From assembly GCF_001981305.1 (NCBI RefSeq), contig NZ_MSCW01000001.1, positions 434,001 to 498,000 on the forward strand: a stretch of DNA of 64,000 bases, read 5' to 3'. The DNA is from Marinobacter lutaoensis. Lineage in GTDB: Bacteria; Pseudomonadota; Gammaproteobacteria; Pseudomonadales; Oleiphilaceae. Numbering within the stretch: position 1 is the stretch's first letter; the number at the start of each line of letters is the position of its first letter. Of this stretch, positions 30,784 through 39,519 are shown piece by piece. Under the pieces are notes generated by a model, which was given only the letters and a program-made list of their open reading frames with translations, did not search any database and was not told where the DNA came from. The translations under genes and the position numbers were made by a program.

Positions 30784-32931
30784 ATGAGCCTGAAAAGTGA
30801 TGCCATGAACCTGACCAGCCAGGAGCGGCGCTGGCTGCCCTTCTGGGGCGCCACCGGCAAGCTGGCGATGGGGTGGTCGTGTTTCCTGAACCGGAGCATG
30901 TACGCCACCAACGAACAGGTTTTCGAAGGTATCGCACGGACGCGGCGGGATGCGCTGATCGCCTGGGCCGACGACAAGTGGTCCTTCCTGGAAACGCTGG
31001 CGGCGCGTCTTCAGGGGCAGGAAGAGGACACGGTGCGCGAACTGATCCGGGCCTCGTCCGGCCGGCTCCGGGAAATCTCCGAGCTGTTTCTGGCCGATGC
31101 CGAGGGCCGAGTACTCTGTTCCACCAGCCGCCAGCGGGAAGGGCAGCAGGATCTGCCCCGGGAGGCGATCCAGAGGGGACTGGCGGAGCGTTTCCTGCAC
31201 GGCCCCTACCGGGACCCGGTGACCCTGCGGCTGGGGCCCACCACCAGCCGTTTCCACGACGCCGTCACGCTGATGTTCTATCAGCCGGTCGAACTGGCCG
31301 ATGGCCGAAAGGGAGTCTTGGGCGCCCGGGTGCCGAACGACGTCATGAGCGATCTGATCCAGCGCGAGGCTGGCCACATTTTCGAGGAGTCCGGCGACAA
31401 CTACCTGTTCATGATTGACAGTCGGTTCGACCCCAGCATCCTGCCCGGAACCGCGCTGTCCCGGTCCCGGTTCGAGGACGCCACCTTCAGCCACGGGGAC
31501 AACCTCAAGCAGGGCATCCGCACCGCCTTCGGGACCGTGGGCGTGCGAGAGCACACCGAATTCGAGATTCGCTTCACCGATCCCGCCACCGGCGAGCTGC
31601 ACCCGGGGGTCCGGGAGACCATTGCCAAGGGCGAAAACCTGTACGTCAAATACCCCGGATACTCCGACTACCGGCATATCCCGGTCATTGGCAAGGGGGT
31701 GACCTTCCAGCTGCCGGGTTCACCGGACCGCTGGGGCATGATGTGCGAGGCCGACCTGGAGGAGGTTTACCGTCGCCGCTCCATTTCCTGGCGACTGTCG
31801 AGCCGCTTGGCGGTGCTGGCGGGCCTGCTCTGGCTGATCAACCTGGCCCTGGCGTGGAGTGGGGTGCCGCTGTGGATGGAGGCGGGGATCAACGGGGTGG
31901 CGGTCATCGCCCTGGTGTTGCTGTTCCGGGCGACGGCGGTGAAGCCGGTGTCCGAGAAACTGGCGGACATGGCGGACGTCATCCGTAACATCGCCGAGGG
32001 CGGTGGCAACCTGCGCCAGCGCATCGACCTGGCCAAGACCCGCCGGGACGAAACCGGTGACCTGGCACGCTGGATGAACAGTTTCATCGACAGCCTCGAC
32101 GGCATGGTGGGGCAGGTGTTGCGACTGGCCCACGAATCCCGCAAGGCCAGCGATGAGCTGATGGCTCAGAATCGCCTGGCCGACGAACGGGTCCGGCAGG
32201 TGCTGGCGCACATCGATGAAATGCTGCAGGGAGCCGAGGCTCAGGAGAACGAGATCCGCAACGCCTCCACCACCGCCCAGGAAATGCGCGCCAGCATGGA
32301 GGAGGTGGTGCGCCGGGCCCGGGAGCAGTTCGCCCGGGTCAGTCATGAAACCCAGAGCATCCGGGAAGTGATCAGCCGGTCGGCCGAAGGCATTCGCGCT
32401 GCCAACGACCGTACCGAGGAAATCGGCAAGACCGCCTTGGTCATCAACGACATCGCCGCGCAGACCAACTTGCTGGCCCTGAACGCCGCCATCGAAGCCG
32501 CCCGGGCCGGGGAGTCCGGGCGGGGGTTCGCGGTGGTGGCGGATGAGGTCCGGGAACTGGCCAGCCGCACCGCGCGCGCCACCCACGAAATCGGCGAGCG
32601 CCTGGACCGGGTTCGCGAGGAGACCCGCCGAGCCGTCACCACCATGGAGGAGGGCATGGCGGAAATGCAGGAACGCCTGCAACTGGCGGAAGCGGCCGCG
32701 GACGACAACTCGGAACTGCACCACATGGTCGAGAAACTGTTCCGTGCCATCGACAGTATCGAGGACACCAACCGCCGGCAGAGCACCCACACCTCCGGCG
32801 TGGCCGACACCGCCTCGGTGATGAACCGGGTGGTGGATCAGCTCACCTCCAGCGCCGGCCGCACCCAGGCGGCCGCCAACAAGCTGCAGAGGTTGACCGA
32901 CCAGTTCCAGGTGTCGGCGACCATCGACTGA
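30784..32931 (+). CDS. Methyl-accepting chemotaxis protein
   Basis: 715 residues. The N-terminal 330 residues form a Cache/PAS-like sensor ([14 protein letters not shown]). Two adjacent hydrophobic helices lie at about 341-359 and 366-382, followed by HAMP at about 383-436 and a cytoplasmic MCP domain whose hairpin tip [19 protein letters not shown] is at about 555-571, with [13 protein letters not shown] after it. No clear membrane helix precedes the sensor, which is unusual. GGGGAGAG precedes the ATG; the upstream in-frame extension is rejected. Ligand unknown. Confidence 0.9.
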   Translation: MSLKSDAMNLTSQERRWLPFWGATGKLAMGWSCFLNRSMYATNEQVFEGIARTRRDALIAWADDKWSFLETLAARLQGQEEDTVRELIRASSGRLREISELFLADAEGRVLCSTSRQREGQQDLPREAIQRGLAERFLHGPYRDPVTLRLGPTTSRFHDAVTLMFYQPVELADGRKGVLGARVPNDVMSDLIQREAGHIFEESGDNYLFMIDSRFDPSILPGTALSRSRFEDATFSHGDNLKQGIRTAFGTVGVREHTEFEIRFTDPATGELHPGVRETIAKGENLYVKYPGYSDYRHIPVIGKGVTFQLPGSPDRWGMMCEADLEEVYRRRSISWRLSSRLAVLAGLLWLINLALAWSGVPLWMEAGINGVAVIALVLLFRATAVKPVSEKLADMADVIRNIAEGGGNLRQRIDLAKTRRDETGDLARWMNSFIDSLDGMVGQVLRLAHESRKASDELMAQNRLADERVRQVLAHIDEMLQGAEAQENEIRNASTTAQEMRASMEEVVRRAREQFARVSHETQSIREVISRSAEGIRAANDRTEEIGKTALVINDIAAQTNLLALNAAIEAARAGESGRGFAVVADEVRELASRTARATHEIGERLDRVREETRRAVTTMEEGMAEMQERLQLAEAAADDNSELHHMVEKLFRAIDSIEDTNRRQSTHTSGVADTASVMNRVVDQLTSSAGRTQAAANKLQRLTDQFQVSATID

Positions 32932-32949
32932 CCGGACGCCCCGATTGGC

Positions 32950-32992
32950 GGATGGCGTCTGGCTGGTTACACTGCCCGCCAGAACGCCATCC
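32950..32992. other. Long-stem hairpin between chemoreceptor gene and apbE
   Basis: Arms GGATGGCGTCTGGC and GCCAG-a-ACGCCATCC pair over 14 bases with one bulged A and a 14-base loop. It ends 34 bases before the apbE start. It may be a terminator for the upstream gene or a structure in the apbE leader. Confidence 0.5.
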
Positions 32993-33026
32993 GGCCGGGC
33001 CATTCCGGCGGCTATCGGGAGATTCC

Positions 33027-34022
33027 ATGGTGCGATTTACACGGGCCAGCGGCGGCTGGCTGTTATGGGTGCTGCTGGCCCTGTCGGCGCCGGTGCGGGC
33101 ACAGTGGCATGTCTATCGGGACACCGCGATGACCACCTCGGTGGAGCTGGAGTTCTGGGCCGAGGATGCGGATCGCGCCGACGCCATCGCCGAGCGGGTG
33201 CTGGCGGTGTTCCATCAGGTGGATCGGCAGATGAGCCGTTACCGTGACGACTCCGAGCTGTCCCGGGTCAACCGGGACGCCGCGCAGGGGCCGGTTCCGG
33301 TCAGCGACAGCCTGTTCCGGGTACTGGCCAAAGCCCAGGCCGTGTCCGAACTGAGTCAGGGCGCCTTCGACATCACCTTCGGATCGGTGGGCTATTTCTA
33401 CGATTTCCGGGCCGGGCGCAAGCCTTCCGAAGCGGAGCTCCAGCAGGGTCTGGCCCAGGTGGATTACCGTGCCGTGGAGTTGGATCCGCAGGCCCGCACG
33501 GTGCACTTCCGGCATCCCGGGGTGGTGACCGATCTGGGCGGTATCGCCAAGGGCTACGCGGTGGACCTGGGGGTGGAGCGCCTACGCCAGGCCGGCGTGC
33601 GCCATGCCCGGCTGAGTGCCGGTGGTGATATGAGACTGCTGGGGGACAAGCGCGGGCGGCCCTGGCTGGTGGGCGTGAAGGACCCCCGCGCCGACGGCCG
33701 TCAGGCGGTGGTCCTGCCCCTGTCGGAGGTGTCCATTTCCACGTCCGGCGACTACGAACGTTTCTTCATCGACGAATCCGGCGAACGCATTCACCACATT
33801 CTGTCCCCGCGCACCGGCAAACCGGTGCATGTGGTGCAGAGCGTGACCGTGCTGGGGCCGGATACCCTCAGCACGGACGGCCTGTCCACCGCGGTGTTCG
33901 TACTGGGCTGGGAACAGGGCCTGGCCATGATTGAGGCCCTGGACGGATTCGACGCGATCGTCATCGACGACCAGCGCCGGATGCACTTCACCTCCGGGCT
34001 GGGCGCTCCGGAAGCCCCCTGA
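33027..34022 (+). CDS. apbE: FAD:protein FMN transferase (ApbE)
   Basis: Attaches FMN to a Ser/Thr of target proteins in the periplasm, using FAD. 331 residues with signal peptide (LLWVLLALSAPVRAQ). Family blocks: DLGGIAKGYAVD, SAGGDMRLLG, STSGDYERFF and HHILSPRTGKPV, the last carrying metal-site residues. GGGAG precedes the ATG. Its flavinylated target is not evident nearby; no FMN-binding (RnfG/NqrC) domain gene was seen. It is convergent, 12 bases apart, with the DUF1501-like gene that starts the cytochrome region. Confidence 0.93.
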   Translation: MVRFTRASGGWLLWVLLALSAPVRAQWHVYRDTAMTTSVELEFWAEDADRADAIAERVLAVFHQVDRQMSRYRDDSELSRVNRDAAQGPVPVSDSLFRVLAKAQAVSELSQGAFDITFGSVGYFYDFRAGRKPSEAELQQGLAQVDYRAVELDPQARTVHFRHPGVVTDLGGIAKGYAVDLGVERLRQAGVRHARLSAGGDMRLLGDKRGRPWLVGVKDPRADGRQAVVLPLSEVSISTSGDYERFFIDESGERIHHILSPRTGKPVHVVQSVTVLGPDTLSTDGLSTAVFVLGWEQGLAMIEALDGFDAIVIDDQRRMHFTSGLGAPEAP

Positions 34023-34034
34023 CGGGTCCCGCGG

Positions 34035-35576
34035 TCACAGCCGCCCCTGCACCACCGGGGACAGCGCGATGAGACTGTCCTGCATGGTGGCGTTACCCAG
34101 ACCGTGGCCGGTAAAGGTGGTGTCGAACAGGCCCTGTTCACCGTGCAGGGCCATGTAATTCAGCAGCACGGTCTGCACCAGCTGGTTGACGTTGTTGGCC
34201 GCCGGGCTGGAGGCCGTTTCCACGGAACCGTCGCCGCGCATGAACCCGATCTGGTTGCGAATGGTGCCCGGGCGCCCCGCCGGGTTGTAGACCAGGAAGA
34301 ACGACGCCGCCGTCTGCTGGTTGTCCCCGGTCCATTCTCCCTTGCCACGGCCATCCACCGAGTCGTCGATGCGGCCATTGCTGGAAACGGAGCCATCGCT
34401 GAACACATACAGCATCAGCGGCACCCCGATCCGGGCGGCGTACTCCAGGCACGCTCCCATGCAGCGGCCGGCGAGTTCATCGCGCCGCTCGCCGGTGCCG
34501 CGTTCGCCGGTGTGGTAGTCGTAGCCCCCCATGGTGACGGTGCCGGCGCCGGCGTAGCCATTGATCACCAGTTTCATGATCGACGCGGTCTTCTGAAACT
34601 CCCGGTTGCCGCTGAATTCGCTTGCGGAAAAAATGCCGGCCGGACCGACGATGTCCGGGTCCGCCGCCGGGTCCAGGTCGGCGGGGTTGCCGAACCGGTC
34701 GGCCAGGTCGGCGCTCTTGAGGTAGCCACAGCGGACCAGGTCCTTCACCACGTCATCGGTGGTGATCCGGTTCATTTTGCGGTCGCTCAGCCGCAGGATG
34801 GATTCCATGACGGCCACCGCGTCCGACTGGTCCAGAATGCCGATCAGGTCGCCCACGTCCACCAGCCCGGTAACGTCGGACGGGCGGTCCACCTTGGTGG
34901 GACGGACCTTGGGGTTGATCAGGCTCATCGGCGCCAGGGAGTTGCCGCCGGATTCCGAACTTTGGGAACCCACCAGGGACAGCAGTGAGCCGTCGGCGCC
35001 AGCCTTGTGGATGCCGTACATGGGGTTGTGGGGGTTGTTGCCGGTGTCGTTTTCGGAACGGGCGGCGATGATGGCGCCGTTGACCGCGGCCCGGGTCGAC
35101 GCGCTGGTGCTGAGCTGGATGCCGCGCAGGAAGCCGCTGTCGGCGTGGAAGGCCAGCCCCAGCTCGGTGTTCACGAAGGCGGGATCGTCCGGCAGCATGT
35201 CACCGGGCAGGCCGAGCTTGTTGTAGCCGGCGGTGGTGAGAAAGTCCATCTGGCCGCCCGCCTTGCCCATCAGCACATTGGAGCCGGCGATGTTGGCGCC
35301 GCCGGCCAGGTCGAAACAGATGAACGGAATCTTGCCCGCCCCCTGAACGGCGATGCCACAGCTCTGCTTCAGGGCGTCCAGTTCCGGGGACAGGGCGGCG
35401 GCGGCCTGACGCGGGCTGGCGAACAGGCTGAACAGGGATGCGCCGAACACCGTGGCGGTGCCGGCCATCAGCCCCTGGGCAATGAACTCCCGCCGGGTTC
35501 TCGGGCGGCCGTGGTCGGCGTGGAACAGGGGCTCGCCGTTGGCCAGGGGTTTCTTTCGCGGTTTCCGGATAAGCAT
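34035..35576 (-). CDS. Tat-exported protein, DUF1501-like
   Basis: 513 residues. The N-terminus carries a twin-arginine signal, RTRREFIAQGLMAG, followed by a hydrophobic stretch and AAAA, so the protein is exported folded. The body contains FDLAGGANIAGSN and YDYHTGERGTGERRDELAGRC, reminiscent of DUF1501 proteins (alkaline-phosphatase superfamily, often paired with exported cytochromes). I do not recognise an active site. It is the last gene of a three-gene minus-strand operon with two haem proteins; function unknown. Confidence 0.65.
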   Translation of the reverse strand: MLIRKPRKKPLANGEPLFHADHGRPRTRREFIAQGLMAGTATVFGASLFSLFASPRQAAAALSPELDALKQSCGIAVQGAGKIPFICFDLAGGANIAGSNVLMGKAGGQMDFLTTAGYNKLGLPGDMLPDDPAFVNTELGLAFHADSGFLRGIQLSTSASTRAAVNGAIIAARSENDTGNNPHNPMYGIHKAGADGSLLSLVGSQSSESGGNSLAPMSLINPKVRPTKVDRPSDVTGLVDVGDLIGILDQSDAVAVMESILRLSDRKMNRITTDDVVKDLVRCGYLKSADLADRFGNPADLDPAADPDIVGPAGIFSASEFSGNREFQKTASIMKLVINGYAGAGTVTMGGYDYHTGERGTGERRDELAGRCMGACLEYAARIGVPLMLYVFSDGSVSSNGRIDDSVDGRGKGEWTGDNQQTAASFFLVYNPAGRPGTIRNQIGFMRGDGSVETASSPAANNVNQLVQTVLLNYMALHGEQGLFDTTFTGHGLGNATMQDSLIALSPVVQGRL

Positions 35577-35588
35577 GGTGGTTGTCCT

Positions 35589-38081
35589 CTACTGAACCAG
35601 GGTGGTGGCGCTGCCCAACACGGCGGCACAACTGGCCTTGACCACGGTTTCGGTGCGGTCGGCGGGGCAGAGGGTGCCGCAACTGGTCAGTCGGTCGATC
35701 AGGGAATTCAGCTCGGTTTCGATGTCCGGGTCCGCCGGCTGGCTCGCCAGTGACGTCCCGACGAAGCGGCCCAGCAGCGGCCCGGTCACCAGGCTCCGGC
35801 CGGCGTGGTCGAACGCGCTGGCCGGTTCGGCGTTGAAGTCGAAACCGGGGAAGAGATTCGCACGCAGCAGGGGGTCGGACACCAGGGCATCACAGTACTG
35901 GATGGCCAGTTGGGTGACCGCCATCTGGTGCGCCGAGACAAAACTGCGGATGTCCTCGACGCTCGGCAGCTGCTGTTTGATGGTGGTGAATGTCGCCGAT
36001 ACCGCCGGGTGGGTGGTGGCGACACCGGTCAGCCGGGCCATGGTGGCATTGATCTCGTCAAAGGTGCGTAGACCAATGGCCGGCGACGGCGCCAGGTCGG
36101 CGGGCTCGGGGGGCGGCAGCAGCTCCGGTTCGGTGCGGGCGTAGGTCCGGTCGCCGATCTGGTCGAAGGTGAGGAAGAACTCGTCGCTGTCGGGGCCGCT
36201 TTCCAGGGCGATGATGGTGCCCAGGGGCGACAGCGGCTGGCCGCTGCCCGGCTGGTAGTCGGCGGCATTGAGGGTCACGTCCAGGTTGGCCCAGGCCTGG
36301 CCTACGGTGGCCTCCTTGCCATTGATGCCCAGACGCATGCCGCGCAGGGGAATGCCTTGGGGTTCGACGCCGTCGTCCAGGCTGATGAAGAAGGGGGTGG
36401 CGAAACGATAGCTGTAGCTGTCGAACTGGCTGACTTCGAACACGACGTAGCTCTGCGGCAGGTCGATCAGGTGGGACACGCCGAACAGCAGATAGAACTT
36501 CTGGCCCACGCCTGCCTCGTAGTTGGCGCGGATCTGGTCCGGCGTCAGCGCCCGGTTGTGGATCGCCACCAGCCGGATGGCACCCTGCCAGGGGGAATTG
36601 CCGTCGGTTTCGTTGCCCAGCACCAGGGCGAAGGTGTCGTCCCAGTCCGAGAGCAGGCCCGGTTCGTCCGGATCCACGTCACCGGAGGGTTCGCCGTTGA
36701 CGAAAATCTGCCGTCCGGTACCGGGCGAATAGTTCACCACCACATGTTGTAGGGTGGCCTGCAGCAGCATGTCCGCGTCCGAGGTGGAGAACGGCGTGTT
36801 CTGGTCGCTGGAGGTGGCGCGATGCAGCACCTCGTAACGCTGTTGGGTCTGGCTCAGGGTTACGTTACGCGCGGTGGCCGAACCGGAATAGGTGACGATC
36901 CGGGCATCTTCCTGGGTGATGTTGCCCGGCGCCACCCACGCCTCAATGGCGTATTCGCCGGAGCCCGTCAGCAGGGTGTGCAGCTTGCGGCTGCTGGCGG
37001 TGGAGCCCTGGGCCTTGCCCGCCGGCACCGTCCGGCCCTGGTCGTCCTGATAGGCCGGGCCGAGGTTGATGCCCCAACCGCCGACCCAGTCGACATTGCC
37101 GCTCAGGGTGAGGTCCAGGGCGGGAGAAACGCCGCTGGTGTCGTAGGCGACCTGGCCCTCGCCGGCCTTGAATTCGTACAGGGCGATGACGTTGTCCTCG
37201 AAACGGCCTCCGGCGTTGGCCAGCAGGCCGTCCCCGGTCAGGTTCAGGGCGCGGCTCGTTAGCAGGTCCGCGTCCACCGGCGCCGGCTCCTGCAGCAGCG
37301 CGAATTCCAGGATTTTCAGTTCCATGTGGTCGGCCGAGCCGACGCAGTCGTCGTTCCAGCAGTTGTGGAAGTCGTAGCGCAGGCGTTCCACCAAGCGGGA
37401 GGCGCCCGGGTCGTTCAGATTCATGCGGCTCTTGGCTTGGTCGTAGGCCGTGTCCACGTTGGCGGAGGCGATGTAGGGGGTCTGGCCACCGTCGCCGTGA
37501 CAGTCGGCACAGAAATTGGTGAGCAGCGGATACACCGTGGCCTGAAAATCGGTGCTGGATGCCGGGAAGGTCCGGGTGCTGCCGGGCTCGCGCTCGGTCG
37601 GGGCGCGCAGTTCGATCACCTTGGCGGAGCCTTCCGAACCGCCGGCCCAGTTGGCGATGTAGGTGGTGAGGATATCGACGCACGCCGAGGTGCTGGCCAG
37701 CCAGCAGTTGTGGCCGCCGGCCACCTTGGTGACCATTCGGGACTGGCCCGGATCAGATAGGTTGACGATGGTGCCGGCCTGGGCGTAGGCGGCGTTGATG
37801 TCCTGTTCATCGACAAAGGTCGGTGCCTGCCCGCCGGCACCGTGACAGGCGCCGCACCGGTCCTGGCTGACCAGCGGGTCCCAGAGCGAGCGCTTGAAGT
37901 TCAGCACGTCGTTGTTGGCCGGCGGCGGCCCGCTGTAATTCACGGTGTCGCTGCCCGACCCGGTGTTGGGCAGGGGGTCGGTGGAATCACCGCCGCAGCC
38001 GGTCAGCAGCCCCAGAAGCAGGGCGAGGACCAGCCAGGGGCCGGACTGGCCACGGAAGGAGGGGTGTTGTCGGGTCATCAT
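35589..38081 (-). CDS. Diheme lipoprotein with LamG/concanavalin-like domain
   Basis: 830 residues. Lipobox LLTGC near residue 30. Two haem-c sites, CGACH and CADCH, lie in two similar modules of about 100 residues, each ending in HNCW followed by a second Cys. A LamG-type beta-sandwich comes next (ALYEFKAGEGQVAYDTSG ... YAIEAWVAPGN ... NRALTPDQIRANYEAG), then a region of unknown fold. The start follows GGGGGAG. It sits four bases after the preceding cytochrome gene. Probably an exported electron carrier with a carbohydrate- or surface-binding part. Confidence 0.8.
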   Translation of the reverse strand: MMTRQHPSFRGQSGPWLVLALLLGLLTGCGGDSTDPLPNTGSGSDTVNYSGPPPANNDVLNFKRSLWDPLVSQDRCGACHGAGGQAPTFVDEQDINAAYAQAGTIVNLSDPGQSRMVTKVAGGHNCWLASTSACVDILTTYIANWAGGSEGSAKVIELRAPTEREPGSTRTFPASSTDFQATVYPLLTNFCADCHGDGGQTPYIASANVDTAYDQAKSRMNLNDPGASRLVERLRYDFHNCWNDDCVGSADHMELKILEFALLQEPAPVDADLLTSRALNLTGDGLLANAGGRFEDNVIALYEFKAGEGQVAYDTSGVSPALDLTLSGNVDWVGGWGINLGPAYQDDQGRTVPAGKAQGSTASSRKLHTLLTGSGEYAIEAWVAPGNITQEDARIVTYSGSATARNVTLSQTQQRYEVLHRATSSDQNTPFSTSDADMLLQATLQHVVVNYSPGTGRQIFVNGEPSGDVDPDEPGLLSDWDDTFALVLGNETDGNSPWQGAIRLVAIHNRALTPDQIRANYEAGVGQKFYLLFGVSHLIDLPQSYVVFEVSQFDSYSYRFATPFFISLDDGVEPQGIPLRGMRLGINGKEATVGQAWANLDVTLNAADYQPGSGQPLSPLGTIIALESGPDSDEFFLTFDQIGDRTYARTEPELLPPPEPADLAPSPAIGLRTFDEINATMARLTGVATTHPAVSATFTTIKQQLPSVEDIRSFVSAHQMAVTQLAIQYCDALVSDPLLRANLFPGFDFNAEPASAFDHAGRSLVTGPLLGRFVGTSLASQPADPDIETELNSLIDRLTSCGTLCPADRTETVVKASCAAVLGSATTLVQ

Positions 38082-38085
38082 CGGG

Positions 38086-39300
38086 TCACTCCCCCATACA
38101 GTACACGGCGGATTCGGCAAAGACCTGTTTCAGGTCGAAGCCCGCGTTGCGGAAGTGGGTGACCATGCTGGCGACCCGTGCCCGGTCGGTACTGTCCGAG
38201 GGCGGACGCAGGCACACCGCCTGGAACACCTTGGTGACCTGGCATTCCGCGAATGCGTCGGAATGGGCCAGTTCCTGGCCCAGGCTCTTGGCGCCCTGGC
38301 CGCCGCCGGGCAGACCAGGGTCCCAGCCGAGGCGGCGGTTGGCGCCCTGGCGCCAGTAGTTGTCCCAGCGGTCATCGGGCGTAATGAAGCCTTGCTCGAA
38401 GGTGCCGGCGTTGATGTGGTACTTGGCCTGAACACGGGAACCGGTGGCCGGATCGATGTCGTTGACGGTGTGGTAGACCAGCCGGCCAAGGGCGCCGTCC
38501 GGGTCGGCATCGGCGTCGTACGCATAGTCGTAGTAGGCGAAGGCCTGGGCCATGGGGTCCATACCGCTGTGGCAGCCGACGCAGTTGTTCAGGAACACCC
38601 GGCTGTCGCCGCCCGGGCTGCGGGACACGTCCTGACGGATGCGGTCGGTGGGCAGGGTCACGTCGGCGACCTGCTCCAGGTCCTTGCACAGGTGATTCAG
38701 CAGGGTAAAACGGAACATCGCGCGGTTCGTGCCGGCGCTGAAAAAGGCCCGGGCCGAGGCCCGGCTGGTGATGACTCCGGCGGTGGCGTCGTAGGGCAGG
38801 CCGGTAACCGCGGACTGGCTGCGCCGGACCAGAGCGTCCTTGAGGCTGTAGCCGCCGTCTTCCAGGGCTTCATAATGAGCGTTGCTGTCGTTGGCGTAGG
38901 GTGGCAGGCCCAGGGAAGGGTCGCCCACGTAGAGGACATCGTCGTACAGTACCTTGCGGAAATCCTCGCCGTCCCGCACCAGGCCGATCACCGTGGCGAT
39001 GTAATCGTTGAGTGGCACGAAAACGCTCATGGCCTCGTTGGTCCAGGGGGCGGCCAGGTTCTTCAGGGTGACATCGTAGAAGGCTGGATCCTCCATGGCG
39101 GTGAAGGCGGCGCCGAGAGCGTCATTGTTCTCGATCTGTGCCGCCATTGTGTCCAGAACCTCGGCGCTGGGGGGCACCCCGGCGATGCGATCGTGGATGA
39201 CCTTGGCCTGTTCCCTGGGGCCCGCGTGCGCCAGGGTCAGCGCCAGCGACGCGCCGAGGGCGGTCTGTATCAGTGTTTGCAGTCCCTGTCGGGCGTTCAT
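38086..39300 (-). CDS. Exported monohaem c-type cytochrome-like protein
   Basis: 404 residues with signal peptide (LIQTALGASLALTLAHA). One CVGCH site lies about two thirds along, in a context (FLNNCVGCHSGMDPMAQAFAYYD) resembling the C-terminal haem region of DUF1588/1592-type planctomycete cytochromes. The family assignment is loose. GAGGGAC precedes the chosen ATG; an alternative lies ten codons upstream. First gene of the minus-strand operon, divergent from the HzsA-like gene. Confidence 0.75.
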   Translation of the reverse strand: MNARQGLQTLIQTALGASLALTLAHAGPREQAKVIHDRIAGVPPSAEVLDTMAAQIENNDALGAAFTAMEDPAFYDVTLKNLAAPWTNEAMSVFVPLNDYIATVIGLVRDGEDFRKVLYDDVLYVGDPSLGLPPYANDSNAHYEALEDGGYSLKDALVRRSQSAVTGLPYDATAGVITSRASARAFFSAGTNRAMFRFTLLNHLCKDLEQVADVTLPTDRIRQDVSRSPGGDSRVFLNNCVGCHSGMDPMAQAFAYYDYAYDADADPDGALGRLVYHTVNDIDPATGSRVQAKYHINAGTFEQGFITPDDRWDNYWRQGANRRLGWDPGLPGGGQGAKSLGQELAHSDAFAECQVTKVFQAVCLRPPSDSTDRARVASMVTHFRNAGFDLKQVFAESAVYCMGE

Positions 39301-39379
39301 GTGTTTCGTCCCTCGACGACGGTGAGTCATGGCCCCGCGGGGCGTTTAACATGTGTTGAAAGTTTACGCGGCGTCGATT

Positions 39380-39401
39380 GGCCCAATTTGAGAAGTGGGC
39401 C
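39380..39401. other. Inverted repeat in the divergent intergenic region
   Basis: GGCCCA / TGGGCC with a ten-base loop lies in the 219-base region between the divergent cytochrome operon and the HzsA-like gene, which must hold promoters for both. I could not identify a convincing sigma-70 promoter there. Possible regulator site. Confidence 0.3.
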
Positions 39402-39519
39402 GCGTTATTACATTGCGTTACGGAAAAGGTTTGGAAACTCAACTTCCCGCCCCCTTACTTTATGCCGTAACGTTGAAACATCATCTTGAGTCATCATCCG
39501 ATATCGCAGGACTGTCGTT

